Below, in pieces: positions 44,029 through 52,252 of a DNA stretch of 64,000 nucleotides (the stretch's first letter is position 1; every line of letters starts with the position of its first letter). The notes beneath the pieces are model-generated. The model did no database searches. It worked only from the letters and a program-made list of their open reading frames with translations, and was not told where the DNA came from. A program made the position numbers and the translations under genes. Origin of the DNA: Providencia sp. PROV188 (lineage in GTDB: Bacteria > Pseudomonadota > Gammaproteobacteria > Enterobacterales > Enterobacteriaceae); assembly GCF_027595165.1 (NCBI RefSeq), contig NZ_CP097291.1:62001-126000 (forward strand), in the 5' to 3' direction.

Positions 44029-44463
44029 ATGGCTTATAAACATATTCTTGTCGCGGTTGATTTATCACCTGAAAGTAAAGTTTTACTGGATAAAGCAGTT
44101 TCTATGGCGAAACCGTACGGAGCCAAAGTCTCTATGATCCATGTTGATGTTAATTACTCGGATCTGTACACCGGCCTTATCGATGTGAATTTAGGTGATA
44201 TGCAACAACGCATCACTGACGAAACTCGTAATTCACTAAGAGACCTTTCCGCAGGTGCGGGTTATGACATCCAAGAAACCCTTAGCGGTAGCGGTGACTT
44301 AGGTCAGGTGTTAGTGGATGCTATCAAAAAATACGACATGGACTTAGTTGTCTGCGGACATCACCAAGATTTCTGGAGCAAGCTGATGTCTTCGGCTCGC
44401 CAGCTAATCAATACTGTTCATGTGGATATGCTGATTGTTCCACTGAATGACGAAGAAGAATAA
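44029..44463 (+). CDS. uspA: Universal stress protein A UspA
   Basis: UspA is a cytoplasmic dimeric stress protein induced by growth arrest. The 144 residues equal E. coli UspA; the opening [20 protein letters not shown] and the end [13 protein letters not shown] are diagnostic. Its precise biochemical function is unresolved in any species. Confidence 0.96.
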   Translation: MAYKHILVAVDLSPESKVLLDKAVSMAKPYGAKVSMIHVDVNYSDLYTGLIDVNLGDMQQRITDETRNSLRDLSAGAGYDIQETLSGSGDLGQVLVDAIKKYDMDLVVCGHHQDFWSKLMSSARQLINTVHVDMLIVPLNDEEE

Positions 44464-44496
44464 TTCTTCATCGATAAATTGAAATATTATTCACTG

Positions 44497-44528
44497 AAAA
44501 CGCCTGCTTATGCAGGCGTTTTTTTTGC
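44497..44528 (+). terminator. uspA terminator
   Basis: AACGCCTGC and GCAGGCGTT form a perfect 9-bp stem with loop TTAT, followed by eight T. Confidence 0.92.
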
Positions 44529-44685
44529 GGCAAAATAATCGTCTGAAGGGAGTGATTGGCAGGTCAAGCAATTTTTTTTTCAAATGAGTAAAAAAAAACC
44601 TTGAATTGAGAATATAAACTAATGATATATTCAATAGGCAAACACAAATCGACCTCACATTTCCTAAAAAAAAAGATAAGAAATA

Positions 44686-44699
44686 GTGAGGCACCTCAC
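44686..44699. promoter_or_regulatory. Palindrome in the gdhA leader
   Basis: GTGAGG and CCTCAC flank CA, with an extra half-site CCTCAC at 44653-44658. The palindrome ends 32 bases before the gdhA start codon. It may be an operator or fold as an RNA hairpin; the regulator is unknown. Confidence 0.35.
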
Positions 44700-44731
44700 A
44701 ACAATATCCACATTGAAAAAGGAAGACAAAG

Positions 44732-46066
44732 ATGGCTCAAACACTATCTTCATTCTTGGAGTCTGTCCAAAAAAGAGATCCTTCACAGCCTGAATTCCTA
44801 CAAGCAGTGCGTGAAGTATTCACTTCTCTTTGGCCTTTCATTGAACAAAATTCAAAATATCGCGATCAAGCACTTCTCGAACGCTTCGTTGAGCCAGAAA
44901 GAGTGATCCAGTTCCGCGTATGTTGGATGGACGATCAAGGAAAGGTGCAAGTTAACCGCGCATGGCGTGTTCAATTCAGCTCTGCGATTGGTCCATTCAA
45001 AGGCGGCATGCGTTTCCACCCATCCGTTAACTTATCCATCCTGAAATTCTTAGGCTTCGAACAAACCCTCAAAAATGCACTCACAACCCTACCAATGGGC
45101 GGAGCAAAAGGCGGTTCTGACTTTGATCCTAAAGGAAAAAGCCATGGTGAAGTGATGCGTTTCTGCCAAGCATTAATGACAGAACTTTATCGCCACTTAG
45201 GGGCTGATACTGACGTTCCTGCTGGTGATATCGGTGTGGGCGGTCGTGAAGTTGGCTTTATGACTGGGATGATGAAAAAACTGTCTAATGACACCTCTTG
45301 CGTTTTCACCGGTAAAGGTCTGTCATTTGGTGGTAGCTTAATTCGTCCAGAAGCAACCGGTTACGGTCTTGTTTACTTCACTGACGCGATGCTCAAACGC
45401 CACGGTTTAGGTTTTGAAGGCATGCGAGTGGCTGTTTCAGGTTCGGGTAACGTTGCTCAATACACCATTGAAAAATGTATGGAATTAGGTGCAAAAGTCG
45501 TTACTGCATCCGACTCTAGCGGTACTGTCGTGGATGAAGCCGGTTTCACCCCTGAAAAACTTGCACGCTTAGAAGCTATTAAAAACAACTACGGTCGTGT
45601 TGAAGAATACGCGAAAGAGTTTGGTTTAACTTACTTAGCGGGTAAACAACCTTGGGGCGTTCCAGTGGATATCGCACTGCCATGTGCAACACAGAACGAA
45701 CTGGATGTAGATGCGGCTAAAGTGCTGATCCAAAATGGCGTTAAAGCTGTCGCGGAAGGCGCAAACATGCCAACCACTATTCCTGCAACTGAGCTATTCC
45801 TTGAAGCAGGTGTTCTATTTGCTCCTGGTAAAGCAGCTAACGCTGGCGGTGTTGCAACTTCAGGTCTGGAAATGGCGCAGAACGCAGCACGCTTAAGCTG
45901 GAAAGCAGAAAAAGTGGATACGCGTTTACACCACATTATGTTGGACATTCACCACCACTGTGTTGAATTCGGTGGCGAAGCCAAACAAACCAACTACGTC
46001 CAAGGCGCGAACATTGCTGGCTTTGTTAAAGTCGCTGACGCTATGTTTGCACAAGGCGTTGTGTAA
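44732..46066 (+). CDS. gdhA: NADP-specific glutamate dehydrogenase GdhA
   Basis: GdhA assimilates ammonium by reductive amination of 2-oxoglutarate. The 444-residue protein (E. coli 447) has the glutamate-site lysine region PMGGAKGGSDFDPKG, the catalytic GADTDVPAGDIGVGGRE and the nucleotide-binding GSGNVAQYTIEK. AAAGGAAG precedes the ATG. In E. coli gdhA is elsewhere on the chromosome; here it sits between uspA and rsmJ in place of dtpB. Confidence 0.97.
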   Translation: MAQTLSSFLESVQKRDPSQPEFLQAVREVFTSLWPFIEQNSKYRDQALLERFVEPERVIQFRVCWMDDQGKVQVNRAWRVQFSSAIGPFKGGMRFHPSVNLSILKFLGFEQTLKNALTTLPMGGAKGGSDFDPKGKSHGEVMRFCQALMTELYRHLGADTDVPAGDIGVGGREVGFMTGMMKKLSNDTSCVFTGKGLSFGGSLIRPEATGYGLVYFTDAMLKRHGLGFEGMRVAVSGSGNVAQYTIEKCMELGAKVVTASDSSGTVVDEAGFTPEKLARLEAIKNNYGRVEEYAKEFGLTYLAGKQPWGVPVDIALPCATQNELDVDAAKVLIQNGVKAVAEGANMPTTIPATELFLEAGVLFAPGKAANAGGVATSGLEMAQNAARLSWKAEKVDTRLHHIMLDIHHHCVEFGGEAKQTNYVQGANIAGFVKVADAMFAQGVV

Positions 46067-46076
46067 GGTTTAACTC

Positions 46077-46153
46077 AAAACGTAAGCGAAAGGGCGGTCG
46101 TACAAGTTTGTCGCTGTGATAAACCGTACAAACGCCCTTCGCCGTTACGTTTT
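46077..46153. terminator. Long hairpin between gdhA and rsmJ
   Basis: AAAACGTAAGCGAAAGGGCG (46077-46096) pairs imperfectly with CGCCCTTCGCCGTTACGTTT (46133-46152). A smaller pairing (GTACAA/GTTTGT-like) lies inside. It sits exactly between two convergent genes and can serve both as an unusually long terminator. Confidence 0.6.
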
Positions 46154-46922
46154 AATCGCTGTGTTTAATACAGGGATAGATATCGAATCGATGGCTTTTG
46201 GTTGTGACTGCTGAAGGTGCTTTTTGCCCCGCAAGCGGTTCGGCGTAATCAGGTCGCTTAACCACAACACGGCGTTTTGCCAGCGCAATGGCTGGTGCCA
46301 GTAAAGAATCTGCATCATCATCAGCCCCGACCAATGACTGAAACACCCGCATCTCTTTCTTCACTAATGCACTTTTTTGCCGATGTGGGTACATCGGGTC
46401 GAGGTAAATTACGTCCGGCGCTTCAGTAATTTCGGCTAATGCGGTAATGCTCGATGCGTGGATCAGTGACATTCGTGATTGTAGCCATTCCCCGATTTCA
46501 GGGTCTTGATAACCACGTTGTAAACCATCATCAAGCAGTGCAGCTACCACTGGATGACGCTCTAACATCCGTACTTTACAGCCCAAAGCCGCCAGTACAA
46601 AAGCATCGCGCCCTAAACCGGCTGTCGCATCAATTACATCGGGCAGATACTCTTTTTTGATCCCCACCGCTTTAGCAACCGCCTCACCGCGTCCACCACC
46701 AAATTTACGGCGATGCGCCATCGCGCCTGAGACAAAATCCACAAAGATGCCGCCTAATTTTGGTTCATCCATTTTGCGTAATTGCAGGTTTTCGGGGGTT
46801 AACACCAATGCCATCAAGGCGTCAGGTGTATGTGTGAGTTGCCATTTTTCAGCAAGTTGATTGAGAGTGCCAATATCGGCACCCTCTTCACAGATTAATT
46901 GGATAGCAATATTTTCAGCCAT
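46152..46922 (-). CDS. rsmJ: 16S rRNA m2G1516 methyltransferase RsmJ
   Basis: RsmJ (YhiQ) methylates N2 of G1516 in 16S rRNA. The 256-residue protein (E. coli 250) has the AdoMet motif [17 protein letters not shown], the catalytic-type [20 protein letters not shown] and the block [18 protein letters not shown]. It overlaps the end of prlC by 8 bases and is co-transcribed with it, as in E. coli. Confidence 0.95.
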   Translation of the reverse strand: MAENIAIQLICEEGADIGTLNQLAEKWQLTHTPDALMALVLTPENLQLRKMDEPKLGGIFVDFVSGAMAHRRKFGGGRGEAVAKAVGIKKEYLPDVIDATAGLGRDAFVLAALGCKVRMLERHPVVAALLDDGLQRGYQDPEIGEWLQSRMSLIHASSITALAEITEAPDVIYLDPMYPHRQKSALVKKEMRVFQSLVGADDDADSLLAPAIALAKRRVVVKRPDYAEPLAGQKAPSAVTTKSHRFDIYPCIKHSD

Positions 46923-48957
46923 GAATACCGTAGCTCTTCAACATCGCATCTAATTCTGGTTTACGACCACGGAAACGCTCGAACAGTACCATAGGCGCTT
47001 CAGAACCCCCGCGACTTAAAATATTGTCGAGGAAGGATTGACCAGTTTGGCGATTAAAAATGCCTTCTTCAGAGAAGCGAGAGAACGCATCAGCAGCCAA
47101 CACATCCGCCCATAAATAGCTGTAATAACCCGCTGCGTAGCCGCCGGCAAAAATGTGGCTAAATGCGTGCGGGAAACGCCCCCATTTTGGTGATGGTACC
47201 ACGGCAACTTTTTCTTTGATGGCATACAGCGTTGGCATCACTTGCGCGCCTTTTGCTGGGTCATATTCCGCGTGTAAGGTGAAATCAAACAGACCAAATT
47301 CAAGCTGGCGCAGTACAAACATCGCCGACTGGTAGTTTTTCGCGGCTAACATGCTTTGTAGCATATCGGCTGGCAAAGGTTCGCCAGTTTCATAGTGACC
47401 AGAGATAAACTCAAGGGCTTCAGGTTCCCAGCACCAGTTCTCCATAAATTGGCTTGGTAATTCAACGGCATCCCATGGAACCCCATTGATACCCGCCACA
47501 TCGGCAACATCAATCTGGGTCAGCATATGGTGTAGACCATGACCAAATTCGTGGAACAGGGTGATGACTTCATCGTGGGTAAATAAAGCAGGCTTATCCC
47601 CTAGCGGCTTATTAAAGTTACAAGTTAAATAAGCCACAGGATTTTGCAGTGAACCATCTTTATGCACCATACGACCCACGCAATCATCCATCCATGCACC
47701 GCCGCGTTTGTGCTCGCGAGCATATAAATCGAGATAGAAGCTACCGCGTAGGGTATTGGTATCATCATACAGTTCGAAGAAACGGACATCATTGTGCCAA
47801 GTTTCAACATCCTGGCGCTCTTTAGCCGTTAAACCATAAATACGGTGAACGACTTCAAACAGCCCATTTAACACGCGCTGCTCTGGGAAATAAGGGCGCA
47901 ATTGCTCATCATTAAGTGAGAATTTATGCTGTTTTTGTTTTTCGCTGTAATAGGCTAAATCCCAAGATTCGAGGGTTTCAACACCATAATTTTCTTTCGC
48001 GAATGCGGTCAGTTCCGCGAGTTCTTCTTTACCTTGCTGATGAGCGCGGTTTGCTAAATCATTCAGGAAACCTAAAACTTGCTCAGGGGATTCTGCCATT
48101 TTGGTGGCGAGGGATTTTTCGGCAAAGTTTTTAAAACCAAGCAGTTGAGCCAGCTCATGGCGTAACGCCATTAACTCATCGATAAGTTCGCTGTTATCCC
48201 ATTTACCTGCGTTTGGACCTTGGTCGGAGGCGCGAGTGCTATAGGCATAGCTCATTTCGCGGCGTAGCTCTGCATTATCGGCGTAGGTCATGACAGGCAG
48301 GTAGCTTGGCATATCTAAAGTCAGTAAATAACCTTCTTCACCTTTAGATTCCGCCATGGCTTTTGCTGCGGCGATGGCGCTTTCTGGCATGCCTGCCAGC
48401 TCGCTTTCATCTTTAATGAGTTTTGACCAACCCATTGTGGAATCTAGGACGTTATTACCAAACTTAGAGGCGATCTCCGATAAACGTGCGACGATTTCAC
48501 CATAACGTTGCTGTTTTTCAGCAGGTAAACCAATACCGGACAGTTCAAAATCACGCAGGGTATTTTCGATAGATTTACGTTGAGCTTGGCTTAATTGATT
48601 AAATCCAGCGTCTTCTTTGAGGGATTTATAAGCTTGATACAGTGGCTCATGTTGTCCCATCCATGTACTGAATTCGGACAGTAATGGGAGGCATTGCTCA
48701 TAAGCTTCACGTAGCTCAGGGCTATTTTTAACAGAATGCAGATGGCTTACTGGGGACCAAACGCGGGAGAGTTTATCGCTCGCTTCTTCTAATGGTTGGC
48801 ACAGGTTGTCCCAAGTATAGTGGCTGTTGGCTGCCAGAATATTTTCAACGGTTTGGCGATATTCGCCTAAAACATGTTCAACTGCCGGGAAAATATGTGC
48901 AGGTTCAATATGTTCAAAACGGGGTAATGCGGAATCGGCTAATAATGAGTTTGTCAT
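46915..48957 (-). CDS. prlC: Oligopeptidase A PrlC
   Basis: PrlC is a cytoplasmic M3-family zinc metallopeptidase that degrades signal-peptide fragments and other oligopeptides. It has 680 residues, the E. coli length. The zinc site [12 protein letters not shown] contains HExxH, and the third ligand lies in the following helix ([14 protein letters not shown]). It is heat-inducible in E. coli. rsmJ follows with an 8-base overlap. Confidence 0.96.
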   Translation of the reverse strand: MTNSLLADSALPRFEHIEPAHIFPAVEHVLGEYRQTVENILAANSHYTWDNLCQPLEEASDKLSRVWSPVSHLHSVKNSPELREAYEQCLPLLSEFSTWMGQHEPLYQAYKSLKEDAGFNQLSQAQRKSIENTLRDFELSGIGLPAEKQQRYGEIVARLSEIASKFGNNVLDSTMGWSKLIKDESELAGMPESAIAAAKAMAESKGEEGYLLTLDMPSYLPVMTYADNAELRREMSYAYSTRASDQGPNAGKWDNSELIDELMALRHELAQLLGFKNFAEKSLATKMAESPEQVLGFLNDLANRAHQQGKEELAELTAFAKENYGVETLESWDLAYYSEKQKQHKFSLNDEQLRPYFPEQRVLNGLFEVVHRIYGLTAKERQDVETWHNDVRFFELYDDTNTLRGSFYLDLYAREHKRGGAWMDDCVGRMVHKDGSLQNPVAYLTCNFNKPLGDKPALFTHDEVITLFHEFGHGLHHMLTQIDVADVAGINGVPWDAVELPSQFMENWCWEPEALEFISGHYETGEPLPADMLQSMLAAKNYQSAMFVLRQLEFGLFDFTLHAEYDPAKGAQVMPTLYAIKEKVAVVPSPKWGRFPHAFSHIFAGGYAAGYYSYLWADVLAADAFSRFSEEGIFNRQTGQSFLDNILSRGGSEAPMVLFERFRGRKPELDAMLKSYGIHG

Positions 48958-49197
48958 AAAAAAACATCCTTGAATGCAGGCTTGCGCTCGGGAGCCAAGG
49001 CTTACTGTGCTGACAATGAAAGTGTTGGCGGGGTGACTATTTGTGAAATCAGCGCGCCGTATGTAGACATGAATAAGTATATGGGGGCAATTGTATAAAC
49101 CTCAATATCACATTTGTGCTTTTTGTTATCAGTTTTTGAGAATGGCGTGGCATTATTGGCGTGTATCAATAATTTGAATGGTTGTTCTCACAATACC

Positions 49198-49225
49198 TTG
49201 GAAAATAAATAATTCAGTTTATAAT
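49198..49225 (+). promoter_or_regulatory. selC promoter
   Basis: TTGGAA (49198-49203) and a perfect TATAAT (49220-49225) are 16 bases apart, 20 bases upstream of the tRNA. The remainder of 48958-49197 contains only the divergent prlC promoter region. Confidence 0.7.
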
Positions 49226-49244
49226 CGAACACCTACCAAATAGA

Positions 49245-49339
49245 GGAAGATCGTCGTCTCCGGTGAGGCGGCTGGATTTCAAATCCAGTTGGGGCTGCCA
49301 GCAGTCCCGGGCAGGTTCGACTCCTGTGATCTTCCGCCA
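49245..49339 (+). tRNA. selC: Selenocysteine tRNA (anticodon TCA)
   Basis: This 95-base tRNA differs from E. coli selC at only a few positions. It has the long 8-bp acceptor stem GGAAGATC/GATCTTCC, anticodon loop TTTCAAA, an oversized variable arm and encoded CCA. It reads UGA in formate dehydrogenase mRNAs. The 3' end of selC is a classical integration site for genomic islands; no direct repeat of its last 20 bases was seen in the window. Confidence 0.98.
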
Positions 49340-49397
49340 CTTTTCTCCCTCTATCTTCGTATTAATACCATTTTTTGTAGTTTGTCTTAATCTATAA

Positions 49398-49631
49398 AGA
49401 CTTGCTCAAAACTCAATCATCCTGAAGTTCCGGATAGTTCGATTAGAGGGAAATGGTCAGGTTTCCAGAGAGGTCGATTACTATAGTTTACTTGCCATTC
49501 TTATGGTCGGTTACCGCGTCCGTTCTGTTCGCAGCACACAATTTGTCAGAGAACTGCACGCTTTCCAATATAGAAACCGCGCATTTTTTAATCTAGGCAA
49601 AACACGATCTAAGACAAATTTTTCTTATTAA
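49398..49631 (+). pseudogene. Decayed RhuM-family gene fragment next to selC
   Basis: The frame is open from 49398 to a TAA at 49631. Its middle part reads LEGNGQVSREVDYYSLLAIL (from 49443) followed by MVGYRVRSVRSTQF (ending at 49544). This is the pattern I know from virulence RhuM-family proteins (EGN..V.R.V..Y.LD.I..VGYRV.S...TQF.). The rest of a RhuM protein (about 300 residues) is absent and the sequence after TQF diverges, so this is a remnant. In Salmonella, rhuM lies in SPI-3, which is inserted at selC. The family assignment is by eye. Confidence 0.6.
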
Positions 49632-49993
49632 AAATCAGTCTTAGAAAAACCGGTCATAGCATCCAACTCCATTTCGCGACCTAATGCTGTCATTGGGTGG
49701 ACAATAACGAGGCCTCGTACGGATTTCTTCAGTTTGCCCATATCCGCTTGCTCTTTCTTTGTGATAGGGCGCTTGAATGGCATATCCATCAATTTCTGTG
49801 CTTCTTTACTTAGCTTCTTGTTACGCATTTCTTTCAGACGAGCGATTTCAACTTCCAGCGTCGCTTTTTCTTTTTCGAGCTCGGCGTATTTTTCCGCTTG
49901 GGTCGACAGTTGCATACTTGCCATTTGGTGACGAATAAGGTCTAAGCGGTCGCTAAGCGTTTTAATCTGTGTTTTTTCAGTTTCTTTCATCAT
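49628..49993 (-). CDS. yibL: Ribosome-associated DUF2810 protein YibL
   Basis: This small basic protein is a clear orthologue of E. coli YibL (120 residues). The coiled [20 protein letters not shown] is followed by the conserved [20 protein letters not shown] block and [14 protein letters not shown]. YibL co-sediments with ribosomes in E. coli; its function is not established. The start is ATG at 49993 or the adjoining ATG at 49990, the latter matching the E. coli N-terminus. Confidence 0.9.
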   Translation of the reverse strand: MMKETEKTQIKTLSDRLDLIRHQMASMQLSTQAEKYAELEKEKATLEVEIARLKEMRNKKLSKEAQKLMDMPFKRPITKKEQADMGKLKKSVRGLVIVHPMTALGREMELDAMTGFSKTDF

Positions 49994-50171
49994 TAATTAA
50001 CCGTGAATAAATTTCCTGCCGGCAAGTATACATCATTCCGCATAAGAGGGCGAAAGGGGATAGCACCTATTAAGGCTCATCATCAAAATACGGTTATTTG
50101 CGATTTATCTATCACTATTTCACTGCTTATTTTTACTCAAAAACCAATTCGAAGCATGGTGAGTTGAATTA

Positions 50172-50882
50172 TCAGCGGACAATTATTTCTTTTTCATAAT
50201 GATTTTGTTCACCGGAATCATCAATGAGGCTAAACAGTATCTTGTTATTAGTATTATCTTTTTTAATTTCAGTCTGTTGCTCCGAAAAGGGGGGCAATAA
50301 CATGGTCGGTAGTTGTTCTTCTGTTTTACCCATTTGTAGTTTATTGAACGTAATATAAAAAGGGGTGGGGTTTTTGATAGTTAAGCGTTGGCTTCCTTTA
50401 TCTAACGTAAATTGGATTTGATCGCTTATTTCACCAATGGTCGCGTTAAGGTTATCAGGTCGGTAAAAGACCTTAATTTGTAGCCTGACTGCGACATTGA
50501 TAATACTGGCATTGCCTTTTTCATTGTCAGGGGTCGGTGTGATTTCATATAAATTTAGCCAATAAAGTGATTCTCTGTCTGTTGAAGATGGCATAAATTT
50601 ATTAACTAACCGAATGTATTTTAATTCGTTTTCATTAAGGCGGAAAATAGTAGGAATAGCAATGACAGGAGAGTGACTTGCTTTTTCTGGTGTGCCATCG
50701 GGAGCCCCATCATCAACCCAGCTTTGGATAATAACTGGGTATTTACTGGTATTTTTAATGGGCAATGTTGCTTCTCTTTGAGAATGCTTGATGATAACCC
50801 GTGAGCCTTCAATCATCATTGCTGCCTGACTATAAGAAGAAAGCAAGATCATTAACGCGAATAAGGTAGATTTCATTGTCAT
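50172..50882 (-). CDS. Fimbrial chaperone, second of operon 1
   Basis: This 236-residue periplasmic chaperone of the PapD/FimC type is the last gene of the first fimbrial operon. After a signal peptide (LFALMILLSSYSQA) it has the two-immunoglobulin-fold pattern: EGSRVIIKHSQREATLPIKN, VIIQSWVDDG, the subunit-anchoring VRLQIKVFYRP and LTIKNPTPFYITF. It overlaps the adhesin gene by 4 bases (ATGA). The operon also has a chaperone upstream of the usher, so this one may be dedicated to the adhesin. Confidence 0.88.
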   Translation of the reverse strand: MTMKSTLFALMILLSSYSQAAMMIEGSRVIIKHSQREATLPIKNTSKYPVIIQSWVDDGAPDGTPEKASHSPVIAIPTIFRLNENELKYIRLVNKFMPSSTDRESLYWLNLYEITPTPDNEKGNASIINVAVRLQIKVFYRPDNLNATIGEISDQIQFTLDKGSQRLTIKNPTPFYITFNKLQMGKTEEQLPTMLLPPFSEQQTEIKKDNTNNKILFSLIDDSGEQNHYEKEIIVR

Positions 50883-52237
50883 TGAACCTGAATAATCACT
50901 TGAACAGTTGCATCAAACTTTCCGGGTTTGACGACTTTACCTGGGATCTTTTCAAGTGAGGCATTGACTGTTTTAGAATACGTCGTCACGCCATTGACTA
51001 CACCAACAGAAATAGCATCGGTCAGAACAGGGTACCACCCATTAGCCGCTCCTTGACCGGTGTTTGATAAAGACGATAGGTAATTTAAAGCCGTGCCGTT
51101 CAGTTGATACAATCTAACCCCGACGCCTGTTGCAATGTTTGGCATGCCATACCCATTTGACAGTAAATGCGTGACTCCGGATCCCGAACTAACGGTTAAG
51201 TTTTCTTGAATGGCAGAGGTAATATTTGCTGGGTTAGGTAAAAAACCCATCGCAGTTTGTGTATTTGCGGTTCCGCTGACAAACCCTGAAAGTCCGCTAT
51301 TTGCAGGGGAGCCGGATTGGCACTGAAATCGAATATTAATAGGCGCGGTGACTTTCACATTATTATCGATCTCATTCTTAGAGATTAATGGGAAAAATAC
51401 ATTTGGTGTCACGTTTTCAACCATACAAGTGGCGGCTCGTCTAACAACGATGTTTTGGTGCAAATTAATGGCTCCGGGCCAATATAGATACCAACCATTA
51501 TAGTAGTATGCGGAATCTGCATTCTCCGTTACGTTTAAAGAGCATTGCTTACATTTAAACGCCGTATAGGTAGAAGGTTGAGTCCAAGAAACAGTCCCCG
51601 TTGTTACGCTTGGCACGGGAACTCCTGAACCATAGTCAATTTTAAATAACTCTATGCTTGAGTCGGAAAAGTTTTTGGCTTTAACCAGAATCCAACCTTG
51701 GCTATCTCTATCTAGATTTGTTAGTGGGCGAGATTTCCAATAGCGAGAAAAATACTCCCCTGTATTGACATTCTTAACTCTAATTCCGACACCATTAACG
51801 ATGGTTGTATAGGTCTGATCGAGCCCTAAAGCAGGGTTAGCTTGATACATGCCAGCATATGCTGAATCACCATTGGTGGCATAGAATTCTTTTAAAAACC
51901 CATCTTCATCAGCGGTGCAACGAAATAAAATTTGTTCCGGTTCATAACGTGCAGAACCTGAATCTAAAAAAGAAACATATCCTGTAGCGATTAAAGACCC
52001 TAAAGGTTGAAAGTTATTATTATTAATATTAATAACTCTTGGCGTTGTACCCATTGTACCCGATGAATCCGTAGACCCTCCCCAAGCACCAGCCGTTCCC
52101 TTTCCAGGTTCGGTATAATATACGCTACCAGAGTTCGTATTTATTGATGTGATTCGATAGCATGTTGCGAATGTATAGGTAGTAAAAGAAGAAAGTAGCA
52201 GGGCTAGCAATATTTTTGCAAAAGAAGATGTTGTCAT
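50879..52237 (-). CDS. Fimbrial tip adhesin, operon 1
   Basis: This 452-residue protein has a signal peptide (ILLALLLSSFTTYTFA) and a presumed N-terminal receptor-binding domain of about 230 residues rich in Tyr, Ser and Gly. A cysteine-rich junction (FKCKQCSLNV) and a C-terminal pilin domain follow (about 270-452, ending VQVIIQVQ). The two-domain size and position downstream of the usher are those of tip adhesins. The binding domain resembles nothing I can name, so receptor specificity is unknown. Confidence 0.75.
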   Translation of the reverse strand: MTTSSFAKILLALLLSSFTTYTFATCYRITSINTNSGSVYYTEPGKGTAGAWGGSTDSSGTMGTTPRVININNNNFQPLGSLIATGYVSFLDSGSARYEPEQILFRCTADEDGFLKEFYATNGDSAYAGMYQANPALGLDQTYTTIVNGVGIRVKNVNTGEYFSRYWKSRPLTNLDRDSQGWILVKAKNFSDSSIELFKIDYGSGVPVPSVTTGTVSWTQPSTYTAFKCKQCSLNVTENADSAYYYNGWYLYWPGAINLHQNIVVRRAATCMVENVTPNVFFPLISKNEIDNNVKVTAPINIRFQCQSGSPANSGLSGFVSGTANTQTAMGFLPNPANITSAIQENLTVSSGSGVTHLLSNGYGMPNIATGVGVRLYQLNGTALNYLSSLSNTGQGAANGWYPVLTDAISVGVVNGVTTYSKTVNASLEKIPGKVVKPGKFDATVQVIIQVQ

Positions 52238-52252
52238 TTTAATCGCCTTTAC

